43,227 nt of DNA from JACPHB01 sp964553885 (GTDB taxonomy: Bacteria; Patescibacteriota; Minisyncoccia; UBA10092). The stretch lies in contig CAZKLP010000001.1 in the NCBI GenBank assembly GCA_964553885.1, forward strand, positions 1 through 43,227, in the 5' to 3' direction. The stretch's first letter is position 1; each line of letters begins with the position of its first letter. Both the position numbers and the translations under genes were made by a program. A model generated the notes under the pieces. That model was not told the origin of the DNA and did no database searches. It saw only the letters and a list, made by a program, of their open reading frames with translations. This document shows, piece after piece, positions 21,973-30,235 of this stretch.

Positions 21973-22743
21973 TTAGTGAAGATGATGATAAAACGCGCTT
22001 TCGCCGTAAAGCCGTTTAATCTGTTCGCTCGTTAAAGCATGTTCCGGCGCACCGTAGCAAAGCCGCTCCTTGTTAAGACACAAAACATTATTAGCATAGC
22101 GATATACGATGTTAAGGTCGTGAGAAATCATTATTATTGTTATTCCTCTTTCGTCTTGAAGTTTATGAAGCATATTATAAACACTTTCTTCTCCGGCAAT
22201 ATCAATCCCGGCCGTCGACTCGTCAAAAAGCAAAATCTGCGGATGTCCTAAAATTGCCCAGGAAATTAAAACTCTCTGCAATTGGCCGCGCGATAAATTT
22301 ACCAATTGCCGGTCTAAAATATTGGTGTCAATATTAACCGATTCTAATTCGTGAATTATTGAATTCATTATTTGCTTGTCCTGGAAGAATAAATTTTTTG
22401 ATTTCAATACAAAAAACTCCTTCACGGTAAGCGGCAATTCTGCTTTTTCCATCAGTTTTTGAGGAACATAACCGATTTTAACGCCCGCTCTCCATTTTAT
22501 TTCGCCATCGTAAGGAATAAAATCCATTAAAGCCCGGAACAAGACGGTTTTCCCGGCACCATTAGGACCTATTATCGCCAAAAAGTCGCCATCGTTTACG
22601 GAAAAAGAAATATTTTTTAAAATTTCCTCCTTGCCAAAACACACCGAAAGATCACGGACCTCTAAAATTTGGCTGGCATGTTCGACTTCCGAATGTTCAT
22701 GCCCTTTATGATCTTTATGTTCGTTATTTGTGTGATTCGCCAT
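21973..22743 (-). CDS. Zinc/manganese-type ABC transporter ATPase with His-rich ends
   Basis: A 256-residue ZnuC-like ATPase. Walker A is IGPNGAGKTVLF, the signature is NLSRGQLQRV (variant of LSGGQ), Walker B is ILLFDESTAG, and the switch His is in MISHD. The N-terminus (HTNNEHKDHKGHEHSEVEH) and C-terminus (YHHLH) are unusually rich in histidine, which suggests that the ATPase itself senses or buffers zinc; that is inference. It is followed by its permease. Confidence 0.9.
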   Translation of the reverse strand: MANHTNNEHKDHKGHEHSEVEHASQILEVRDLSVCFGKEEILKNISFSVNDGDFLAIIGPNGAGKTVLFRALMDFIPYDGEIKWRAGVKIGYVPQKLMEKAELPLTVKEFFVLKSKNLFFQDKQIMNSIIHELESVNIDTNILDRQLVNLSRGQLQRVLISWAILGHPQILLFDESTAGIDIAGEESVYNMLHKLQDERGITIIMISHDLNIVYRYANNVLCLNKERLCYGAPEHALTSEQIKRLYGESAFYHHLH

Positions 22744-22762
22744 TATTTTAGGATTCTATATT

Positions 22763-23587
22763 CTAATTTCTATTTTCTAAAAATAGCGCCGCCGCGCCTA
22801 TCGCGCCGGCATTTTCACCCAACTGTCCGATTGTAATCTTAACATTTTTTCGCGACTTCGGAGAAATGATGAATTTTTTCATGATTTCTTTCGCCCGCGG
22901 CAAGAAAAATTCCGAAGCGACAACAATGCCACCGCCGATAATTATCGCTTCCGGATCAAGAATATTAATCATATTAGCAAAACCAATACCCAAGTTTTTT
23001 TCGAATTTTTTCGCTGCCATTTTTGAAAATTTTAATTTTCTCATTTGTTTTACAGTTGCTTCTTCCAAATCTTTTCCATTATTTATTATCATGTGCCCGA
23101 TTTCTCCGGCAGAACCGTTCGCCCCATAAACCATTTTACCGCCGATAATAATTCCCCCGCCGACACCGGTCCCAAGTGTCATGCCGACAATATTCTTATA
23201 ACCCTTTCCAGCGCCGAATAAATACTCGCCGCGGGTAAAACACTTCGCATCATTATCAATTACAACTTCATAATTGAATTCTTTTTTTAGCCAATTTTTA
23301 ATGTTTAGTCCGTCCAAAAAATTAATATTTGACCAACTTAAAATAATCCCCTTTTCTAAATCCAAGACACCGCCGATACCGCAGCCAATGCCTCTAATAT
23401 TTTTTCGTCCGCCTGCCTTTTTAATTAACTGCTCTGTTATCAGGTGAAGTTGATTAAAAAATTCTTTTTTATTTTTCGACATCATAATTTTTATTTTATG
23501 AAAAACTTTTCCGCCTATAATAACGGCGGCAATAATTTTAGAACCGCCGATATCTATCCCGATAATATATTTATTATCTATTGCCAT
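22763..23587 (-). CDS. ROK family sugar kinase (glucokinase-like)
   Basis: A 274-residue kinase with the ATP-phosphate loop IGIDIGGSKIIAAVI, catalytic Asp in VVIDNDAKCF, and the GMTLGTGVGGGIIIGGKMVYGANGSAGEIGHM block that binds sugar. The CxCGxxGCxE zinc motif normally following that block is missing: GHMIINNGKDLEEATVKQM goes straight to a helix, so the zinc-binding loop has been deleted. The start at 23587 overlaps the end of the transporter-glycosidase gene by 10 nt. With the two glycosidases upstream this suggests capture and phosphorylation of glucose or a related sugar. Confidence 0.88.
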   Translation of the reverse strand: MAIDNKYIIGIDIGGSKIIAAVIIGGKVFHKIKIMMSKNKKEFFNQLHLITEQLIKKAGGRKNIRGIGCGIGGVLDLEKGIILSWSNINFLDGLNIKNWLKKEFNYEVVIDNDAKCFTRGEYLFGAGKGYKNIVGMTLGTGVGGGIIIGGKMVYGANGSAGEIGHMIINNGKDLEEATVKQMRKLKFSKMAAKKFEKNLGIGFANMINILDPEAIIIGGGIVVASEFFLPRAKEIMKKFIISPKSRKNVKITIGQLGENAGAIGAAALFLENRN

Positions 23588-25449
23588 AATTTTTTTACTT
23601 CTTCCCAAATTTTGGGATGCCCGTTAACTTTTAAATAATACCACCATTCGGCCCCCCATAAATAGTAATCATCAAAGTCCGCAGACTTGGCGTACTCTAT
23701 AGTGCTTTTAAAGAAATCAAGATCGAAAAATTTTAATTGCTCTTCTATCGGTGTTTCGTAAATTGATTTTGCCATCCACGGTTCGGCCGAGAGTTCAATA
23801 ACAATAAATTTTTTATCATGGTCATTTATCAAAAATCTGACTGCTTTTTCTTTCAAGATAAAAAATTCCGTGGGCAGATGATAATTAACTTGGCCAAAAT
23901 ATTTATTATATATCCGTCGGTACATCGTGGTGCCAAAAATATCTCCTTCTTTTGCCGCCTTCGGCCACCAGCCAATCTCGCCGCTTTCTGTAATTAAAAT
24001 CGGACGGCTCTTATCAAGAGATTTCATAAGCGATATTTCATTCTTAATGAAATTCTTTTCTCTTTTAGGGCATTCGCCGAACCTTAAAAACGGTTCATTT
24101 TCAACCTGCCATATTTTTATCGCTTTATTATTTTTGTAATGTTTAACAACTTCTGTTAGATATAATTTTAATTCTTTTTCTCTTTCTTTTTGAGAAAGCA
24201 TTTCAGCCCAATCAGGCATATGGCATTCCGGCCATCTCGGAACTTTCATTCCGATAGCGAGAATTATTTTTACATTCCTTTTTTGGGCCTCATTAATCTG
24301 CCAATCTAAATCGGAAAAATCAAATATATTTTTTTCTTTCTCTATATTATCCCAGTAAGCGATTAAGCGAATTCTATCAACTTTCAAATCATCAAGTATG
24401 GCTTTTAAATTTTCTTTCGGGTTAAGGCCGAGCTCTCGGCTGAATTTGCTTGAAAACGTAACGCCCCAATTAATCGTCCGATTAGAATTAACGGGCGGAA
24501 ATTGGCCAAATACTATTAAAAATAAACCAATGCCAATTAAAACCGCGGCAATAATTTTTTGCCACAAAACAATACCCTTTAATTCCTCTTTGAGAATATC
24601 GGGCCTCCAAAATGAAATCGCCGCGGCGAGTATTAAAACGAAAAATTGCCTTAAGCCCTCAAACGCGTTAACCAAGGTGGCACTCACCAGCGAAATGGCG
24701 AATTTAACCATTCCCGAACCTAAAATACTGAATGTTTTGTCGGAAAAAAATAAAAACGTGCTTCTTTTTTCAGCGTAAGTGTTTATCGCTAAAATTTTTT
24801 GTTTCTGCCTCGGCCAGAAAAATATTATCAGAGACGCAAATAAATAACCTATGCTAATCCAAAAGAATCCGCTGAAAAATCCCTGTAATTTAAAAGTTTC
24901 GCCGGCCAAAACTAAACCGATGGCAATAGATAAGGCGCTGGCAATTGTTAAAAACACGCTTCTTAAATCGAGCCGAAAATTGTTGCGTCTTTTTAAAAAA
25001 ATCAAAACTCCTCCCGAAACCAAAAAAACAAAAGCTAAGAGTTGAATCGCATTTAATCTTTCTCCAAGAAAAAAATATTTTAGGATAAAGGTAAAAAGTG
25101 GCATACTGCCGACAAACAGCGTCATTACCCGCGAAGCCTCGCTGCGATACAGGGCCAGATAAAACGGCCACAACCCAAAAATCAAAAAAATGCCGGAAAC
25201 AATACCAATTATGGCTTCATTGAAGCCATATTCTAAAAAGTTAAGCCAAATATTTAAAATTAAAGAAATAAAAAATACAACAAAGCCGCCTAAGCCGCTA
25301 TAAAAAGCGTAAACCGTCGGGTTAATGGGCTTACTGACCGAGCCGCTGACAGCAATTTTAGAAATAATACTTGATACGGCCGTAAATAAATTGCCTAAAA
25401 TTACGATTAAAATCCAGTTATTAAAGAAAAAGTTTATAAATTCTTTCAT
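23578..25449 (-). CDS. Fusion of an EamA-type transporter and a clan GH-A glycoside hydrolase
   Basis: A single 623-residue frame. Residues 1-315 form about ten transmembrane helices of the drug/metabolite transporter (EamA) superfamily, including the LGERLNAIQLLAFVFLVSGG pattern. After a short linker, residues about 330-623 form a TIM-barrel domain: AYWDNIEKEKNIFDFSDLD, AIGMKVPRWP, KIWQVENEPF (probable acid/base Glu), and FIVIELSAEPW (probable nucleophile Glu). The stop is TAG. It lies between a GH1 gene and a ROK kinase gene with 4-10 nt overlaps. Which side of the membrane the hydrolase faces and its substrate cannot be told. Confidence 0.85.
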   Translation of the reverse strand: MKEFINFFFNNWILIVILGNLFTAVSSIISKIAVSGSVSKPINPTVYAFYSGLGGFVVFFISLILNIWLNFLEYGFNEAIIGIVSGIFLIFGLWPFYLALYRSEASRVMTLFVGSMPLFTFILKYFFLGERLNAIQLLAFVFLVSGGVLIFLKRRNNFRLDLRSVFLTIASALSIAIGLVLAGETFKLQGFFSGFFWISIGYLFASLIIFFWPRQKQKILAINTYAEKRSTFLFFSDKTFSILGSGMVKFAISLVSATLVNAFEGLRQFFVLILAAAISFWRPDILKEELKGIVLWQKIIAAVLIGIGLFLIVFGQFPPVNSNRTINWGVTFSSKFSRELGLNPKENLKAILDDLKVDRIRLIAYWDNIEKEKNIFDFSDLDWQINEAQKRNVKIILAIGMKVPRWPECHMPDWAEMLSQKEREKELKLYLTEVVKHYKNNKAIKIWQVENEPFLRFGECPKREKNFIKNEISLMKSLDKSRPILITESGEIGWWPKAAKEGDIFGTTMYRRIYNKYFGQVNYHLPTEFFILKEKAVRFLINDHDKKFIVIELSAEPWMAKSIYETPIEEQLKFFDLDFFKSTIEYAKSADFDDYYLWGAEWWYYLKVNGHPKIWEEVKKLWQ

Positions 25450-26678
25450 TTTGCTTCTTCTTTGGTTTCGTTAATACTATTGGTTTTCGCGATTTCCGCG
25501 TAAACTCGACTTGAAGACCGCGGTTTTCTCTCAAGCGTTTCGTAGTCAATTTCAACTAAGCCGAACCGCGGCCATAAACCCTTATCCCATTCAAAATTAT
25601 CCAGTAGCGACCAGTGAAAATACCCGCGTACATCAACGCCTTCGGAAATGGCTTTATGAATATTTTGAAGCGATTCTTTTATAAACCACTCGCGATTTTC
25701 GTCTTTGGCGTCCGCTAAACCGTTTTCGGTGATATAAACCGGTTTATTATATCTCTTTAAACATTTTAAAACATGATAAATCGCTTCCGGATAAAGCTCC
25801 CAGCCCATATCGGAAACTTTTCTGTTTTCATTTTGATTAAATTTAAAGTTGTTGATCCGATTATGAAAGTAATGATTCAAATAGATAAAATCTTGGTAAT
25901 TTTTTACTCTATTCAAAAAATAAAAATTCCACCACCAATCAATAAATTTCTTTAGTATTAGATTATGAAATTTATTTTTATACGCTTCAAAATAAATATT
26001 ATTTTTGGCAATGCCGACTTTGGCGCCAGGATTGATTTTTTTTATTATTTTATACAATTCACAGTGTGTTTTAACCAAATTCTTTATCACCGATAAGTAA
26101 GATATTAAATTTCTCTTTTGAGTCGGCCAGACTCCTTTAAGATAAGAATTTACCGCGTAAATTTCCGGTTCATTTAAAGTAATCCAGAATGTAATATCGT
26201 CTTTGAATTTTTTTACAACATATTCGCAAAATCGAACAAAATATTTTATATTGCCGATTTTTTTAAAACCGCCTTTTTTTACAAACCAAACCGGCATCGT
26301 CCAGTGCCAAAAAGTTACGAGTGGCTCAATCTCCCGTTCACGAAGCGCTAAGATAACTTTACGATAGTGTTCCACTTCTTTTTCGTCAAATTTTCCCTCC
26401 TCCGGTTCAATCCGCGACCATTCAATAGAAAAACGGTGAGCATTATGACCGAGTGATTTTGCGATATCAAAATCTTCTTCGTAGCGATTATAGTGATCAC
26501 AGGTTTTCCCTGAAATATAATTTTCCGGAGGATATTTTCCTCCGCTTTCTTTTGCTAATCGCTCGGCATTCGCATGCTCCCATTCCGTCCAGTCATTATG
26601 ATTATTGCCTTCAACCTGATGCGCCGAAGTGGCCGATCCCCATAAAAATCCTTTCGGAAATTTCAAAATTTTACTCAT
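25446..26678 (-). CDS. GH1 beta-glucosidase-like enzyme
   Basis: A 410-residue family 1 glycoside hydrolase, hydrolysing beta-glucosides or related disaccharides in the cytoplasm (no signal peptide). The N-terminal signature FPKGFLWGSATSAHQVEG is followed by the acid/base Glu in TLNEPEIYAVNSY and the nucleophile Glu in VYITENGLADAKD, with the aglycone-site WSLLDNFEWDKG near the end. The length is slightly short of the usual 440-480. Its stop overlaps the fusion gene start by 4 nt, and its own start overlaps the protease stop, giving a tight unit. Confidence 0.92.
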   Translation of the reverse strand: MSKILKFPKGFLWGSATSAHQVEGNNHNDWTEWEHANAERLAKESGGKYPPENYISGKTCDHYNRYEEDFDIAKSLGHNAHRFSIEWSRIEPEEGKFDEKEVEHYRKVILALREREIEPLVTFWHWTMPVWFVKKGGFKKIGNIKYFVRFCEYVVKKFKDDITFWITLNEPEIYAVNSYLKGVWPTQKRNLISYLSVIKNLVKTHCELYKIIKKINPGAKVGIAKNNIYFEAYKNKFHNLILKKFIDWWWNFYFLNRVKNYQDFIYLNHYFHNRINNFKFNQNENRKVSDMGWELYPEAIYHVLKCLKRYNKPVYITENGLADAKDENREWFIKESLQNIHKAISEGVDVRGYFHWSLLDNFEWDKGLWPRFGLVEIDYETLERKPRSSSRVYAEIAKTNSINETKEEAK

Positions 26679-27757
26679 TTATTTTGAATCAATTTTAAAT
26701 CAAAATTTAAATCCTGAAGCATTAAACTCCTTAAAAAGTCCCGGAAAATAGCGACGGTGTACTTGCCGGCAATATCCCCCGCCGTTATCCAGCTAATCAA
26801 ACCGACCAAACCTTTAGATTTTTGATTAATTAAAGCGCCGCCGGAAAAGCCATTAGTGGCATTGCTTTCCACAAGTAAAATTTGCGGTTCGGCGCTATTG
26901 TTTATATTAATATTTCCATAAATTTTTCCAGCGGTTGATGTAATTTGTCTGGCTAAGTGACTCGCGTCAACTCCATAACCCAACGTTATTAAGATGTCGT
27001 CATCTTTCGGCTGATAATTCCAATCAATCGGCAAAAAATTAAAAATACCGCTATTTTCTATAATTAGATAATCTTCAGCCGCCGCCAAGTCAAATCCCAA
27101 TAAAAGATTAATTTTAGATTCTTTGGCTACCTTGGAAATTATTTTTAAAATAGCAAAGTCATTATAATATTTATCTTTACTAAAATAATCGTTAAATTTT
27201 TCAATCAGCGGATAACTTATAACCTCGGCCGTGTAATAAATTTTCGGTTTTTGAGATCCTACATTGGGAAAAGAACTTTTTAAAATAAAACAGTTATTTT
27301 TAACTTTATCCGCATTTTCATTGTAAATCACATGACGGTTGGTAAGCACCTTGCCATTACCGTTAATTATTATCCCGGTGCCTCGTGAGATATCCGTAAA
27401 ATTAATTTCGTCGGCGCTAAGATTGCCGCAGTAAATCTGGATTATGGAACTATTTACCAGTTCTTCAAAACTTTTTGAGGAGACTTCTTTTGTTTCTTCA
27501 AAAACTTTATTTTCAACAGGATTTATTGTTACGGACTCCGAAATTTTTAATACCGGTTTTTGCAAATTAGTTTTAATAATATTTTCAGACGTTGTGTAAA
27601 TTTTTTGGAGATCTTCCAAATTTAACATAGAAGTAGAAATTTTAGGATCTGAATTTATCCCATTTTCGGACGATCGTCTGAAACTGGGATAAATGAAAAT
27701 TACCGCGCCAAGCGCGGCAGTAGCAATAATTATTAATTTTAAAATTTTAAGCATCAT
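26675..27757 (-). CDS. Membrane-anchored trypsin-like serine protease
   Basis: A 360-residue extracytoplasmic protease. An N-terminal helix (LIIIATAALGAVIFIYP) is followed by a palindrome-coded stretch (residues about 22-35) and a linker, then the S1/DegP-like catalytic domain with His in LTNRHVI, Asp in YYNDFAILKI and Ser in TNGFSGGAL. No PDZ domain follows. It overlaps pgk upstream by 11 nt and GH1 downstream by 4 nt. The role is probably envelope protein turnover; the surrounding genes do not identify a substrate. Confidence 0.85.
   Translation of the reverse strand: MMLKILKLIIIATAALGAVIFIYPSFRRSSENGINSDPKISTSMLNLEDLQKIYTTSENIIKTNLQKPVLKISESVTINPVENKVFEETKEVSSKSFEELVNSSIIQIYCGNLSADEINFTDISRGTGIIINGNGKVLTNRHVIYNENADKVKNNCFILKSSFPNVGSQKPKIYYTAEVISYPLIEKFNDYFSKDKYYNDFAILKIISKVAKESKINLLLGFDLAAAEDYLIIENSGIFNFLPIDWNYQPKDDDILITLGYGVDASHLARQITSTAGKIYGNININNSAEPQILLVESNATNGFSGGALINQKSKGLVGLISWITAGDIAGKYTVAIFRDFLRSLMLQDLNFDLKLIQNK
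27653..27694. repeat. Near-perfect 42-bp palindrome inside the protease gene
   Basis: The arms read ATTTATCCCA...TGGGATAAAT around a central GACGATCGTC; 38 of 42 positions are self-complementary. It encodes the segment directly after the membrane helix, IYPSFRRSSENGIN. Confidence 0.85.
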
Positions 27758-28850
27758 AGTATTTTAAACCTTCAAGCCCCGGCAATTTATTCCCGGCCAA
27801 AAATTGGAGCATGGCGCCGCCGCCGGTAGAAACATAGTTAAACCTGTCAAATGAGTTAATTTTTTCAACAAATGCTACTGTATCGCCGCCGCCAATAACA
27901 GAAAAGGCATTAGAACTTATGATTGCCTCGGCTATTTTTTTACTGCTATAAGAAAATTTTTCTATTTCCGATTTACCTAGGGGCCCATTCCAAATAATAA
28001 CTTTTGATTTTTTGATTATTTCCAAAAATTTTTCCGTGGCTTTTGGCCCTATATCAAGAATCATCTCATCGGATATTATATAATCTTCGGGAATAACTAA
28101 ATTATTATTTGAATTAATTAAATCTAAAGCATTGCCCGAAAATTTATCATCTGTTAAAGATTTCTTGATATCAATGCCACTGGCTTTGAGAAAAACATTG
28201 GCAACGGCGCCGCCAATTAAAATATTTTCGGCTTTATCTATAAAGTTTTTTATAACCGGAAATTTAGTGTCTATTTTGGCTCCGCCTATAATCAAAGTTT
28301 TTTCCTCTTTTGGAGAGTTTACGGCCTTATTTAGATTTTCAACTTCTTTTACAATTAAAAAACCGGCGTAAGAAGGCAAAAATTTTGTAATTGCCGAAAC
28401 TGAAGCGTGTTCGCGATGGCAGACTGCAAAAGCATCGTTTACATATATGTCAAAACTTAAGGCGATTTTTTTGGCAAATTTCGCGTCATTTTTTTCCTCG
28501 CCTTCGTATTGTCGGATATTATCTAACATAAAAATATCGCCCGATTTGGCACTTGCCAGAGTATTCGCGATCTTTTCTAAAAAGAAGTCGGAAATAAAAA
28601 TCAAACCACGGCCAAAGATTTTTTCTATTTGATCTAAAATCGGCTCAAAACTTTTTATTGCCGTAATATGGCTTAAAATTACGACAATAGCTCCGTTGTT
28701 TATTAGATAATTTATTGTTTCTTTAACGGCAGTAACGCGATAGAACTCGGAAATTTTTCCGTCATTGATCGGGACATTAAAATCAACTCTAAGTAAAACT
28801 TTCTTCCCGCGAAGATTGTTTTCTTTCAATTCGATAATTGATTTTATCAT
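27747..28850 (-). CDS. pgk: Phosphoglycerate kinase
   Basis: Converts 1,3-bisphosphoglycerate and ADP to 3-phosphoglycerate and ATP. Seen are the N-terminal LLRVDFNVPINDG (substrate Arg and Asp), DNIRQYEGEEKNDAKFA, VNDAFAVCHREHASV, the nucleotide-binding region around KVIIWNGPLGKSEIEKF, and the C-terminal VIGGGDTVAFVEK and YVSTGGGAMLQFLAG. At 367 residues it is shorter than the usual 385-400, losing some loop sequence. It overlaps the protease gene downstream. It lies away from gapA, which is at the right end of the window. Confidence 0.95.
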   Translation of the reverse strand: MIKSIIELKENNLRGKKVLLRVDFNVPINDGKISEFYRVTAVKETINYLINNGAIVVILSHITAIKSFEPILDQIEKIFGRGLIFISDFFLEKIANTLASAKSGDIFMLDNIRQYEGEEKNDAKFAKKIALSFDIYVNDAFAVCHREHASVSAITKFLPSYAGFLIVKEVENLNKAVNSPKEEKTLIIGGAKIDTKFPVIKNFIDKAENILIGGAVANVFLKASGIDIKKSLTDDKFSGNALDLINSNNNLVIPEDYIISDEMILDIGPKATEKFLEIIKKSKVIIWNGPLGKSEIEKFSYSSKKIAEAIISSNAFSVIGGGDTVAFVEKINSFDRFNYVSTGGGAMLQFLAGNKLPGLEGLKYYDA

Positions 28851-28870
28851 CTGGTTTAGAAATTATCCTC

Positions 28871-28887
28871 GATTCGCTTTGCGAATC
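28871..28887. repeat. Hairpin between the ATP-grasp gene and pgk
   Basis: GATTCGC-TTT-GCGAATC, a perfect 7-bp stem in the 55-nt gap. There is no T-run in the gene direction, so it looks like a repeat or processing site rather than a terminator. Confidence 0.6.
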
Positions 28888-28905
28888 TGGAGAAATTATA
28901 AATTT

Positions 28906-30231
28906 TTAATATAAATATCCCCACGTCTGGAGCTTGTCGCTATCTACCCCCCACTTGGAACCGATATCGGTGCGATAAAACATATTCTGCACCATTATAT
29001 TTTTAATGCGGATATATACTTGCTGACGCGCTTCGGTTACCGTTGATCCGGAACCGGTTATAACCAAAAGACAGCCTGAAGTCCCCGCGATTCTCCAAAC
29101 GCCGTCTTCTATTTTTACATCTTCAATGTGAATGCCTTCCAAATTATCCGGCTTCTTAAAAAGAATGGGCAAATCATGATACATTTCAATGGTCTCTTTA
29201 TCAATTGATTTAATGAGATGAGTCGGCACCATTATCCGAACGCCTACTTGAAAACCTTTTTTTGTTTTGAGTTCAAAATTTTCACCGCTCACCAATTTAT
29301 AGAGCCATTCACCGGCCAGCATTGTTATGCCCTCGGATTGGATTTGAATAGTCGGATAGCCGAATCGCGCCGTAAATTCTAACGGATAAATTCCCTTGCC
29401 GTTAACGATGCAATTAATGTCTATATAGCCGATGTAACCGGATTCAATTAAGGCCGGCAACATTTTATCAAGCGTCATTTTAAACAATTTGTTGGGCTCG
29501 CTCCAAAACATTAAAGTTCCCATCTCGCCCGTGAAAGGACCTATATCGCCGGAGAAAACTCTTTTATGCTCAAAGTTTACGTTAATCGGCAAAATAAATT
29601 CTTTTCCATTAAAGAATGCTCCTACAGCAATTTCCACGCCGGAAACAAATTTTTGCAGTTGAAAAACAGGCACTTTTTTTATCCAAAGTGTTTTATTTTG
29701 TTTTAAGAGCTCGAGTAAATCTTTGCCGTCTTCTTCCTGACCCAAAAAAGATAATTCCTTGCCGCTTGACGGCACATTGCCGCTCGGTTTAAAAACGTAT
29801 CTGTCGGGATTTTTTTCTATGAAAGCTATGGCCTCGTCGTAGTTCGTGAATTGCCATTGCGGCAGAATATTAATGCCGTATTTTTTCATTTCAGTTTGGC
29901 CAAAATCGCGATCCATTTCCAACTTGTCGGTATAAACGCTCCCGCCGATAACAAGTTTTCCGTTGCGGCGCAATTTATCGGCAATATCGCCAAACTCCAC
30001 ATCATCAAAAATAATAATATCGGCCCAATCTTTACTGGATTCCCAATTATCAACTTTATCAATAAAGCCATTATAAACATCGGCGTCGTTTTTGGCTTTT
30101 ATATATACCCTAACCTCGTGGCCCTCTTTTTTTAACTGCCACGCCAAATCGCCGCTCAAACTTTCAAGCGACACGAATAAAAACTTCTTCGGTTCAAAAA
30201 TTTTGCCGTTTCCATTTTGATTTTCATTCAT
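28906..30231 (-). CDS. ATP-grasp enzyme similar to phosphoribosylglycinamide synthetase (PurD)
   Basis: A 441-residue ATP-grasp ligase. The N-terminal Rossmann-like part (KKFLFVSLESLSGDLAWQLKKEGHEVRVY) resembles PurD, then DRYVFKPSG with the ATP-binding Lys, LQKFVSGVEIAVGAFFNG, the metal-binding block around LEFTARFGYP (with Glu and Arg), and a C-terminal adenine-side domain with IAGTSGCLLVITGSG. No other purine-synthesis genes are in the window, and CPR genomes often lack them, so a role outside purine synthesis is possible. It starts 4 nt after the uvrC stop, extending the repair operon. Confidence 0.8.
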   Translation of the reverse strand: MNENQNGNGKIFEPKKFLFVSLESLSGDLAWQLKKEGHEVRVYIKAKNDADVYNGFIDKVDNWESSKDWADIIIFDDVEFGDIADKLRRNGKLVIGGSVYTDKLEMDRDFGQTEMKKYGINILPQWQFTNYDEAIAFIEKNPDRYVFKPSGNVPSSGKELSFLGQEEDGKDLLELLKQNKTLWIKKVPVFQLQKFVSGVEIAVGAFFNGKEFILPINVNFEHKRVFSGDIGPFTGEMGTLMFWSEPNKLFKMTLDKMLPALIESGYIGYIDINCIVNGKGIYPLEFTARFGYPTIQIQSEGITMLAGEWLYKLVSGENFELKTKKGFQVGVRIMVPTHLIKSIDKETIEMYHDLPILFKKPDNLEGIHIEDVKIEDGVWRIAGTSGCLLVITGSGSTVTEARQQVYIRIKNIMVQNMFYRTDIGSKWGVDSDKLQTWGYLY

Positions 30232-30235
30232 AACA

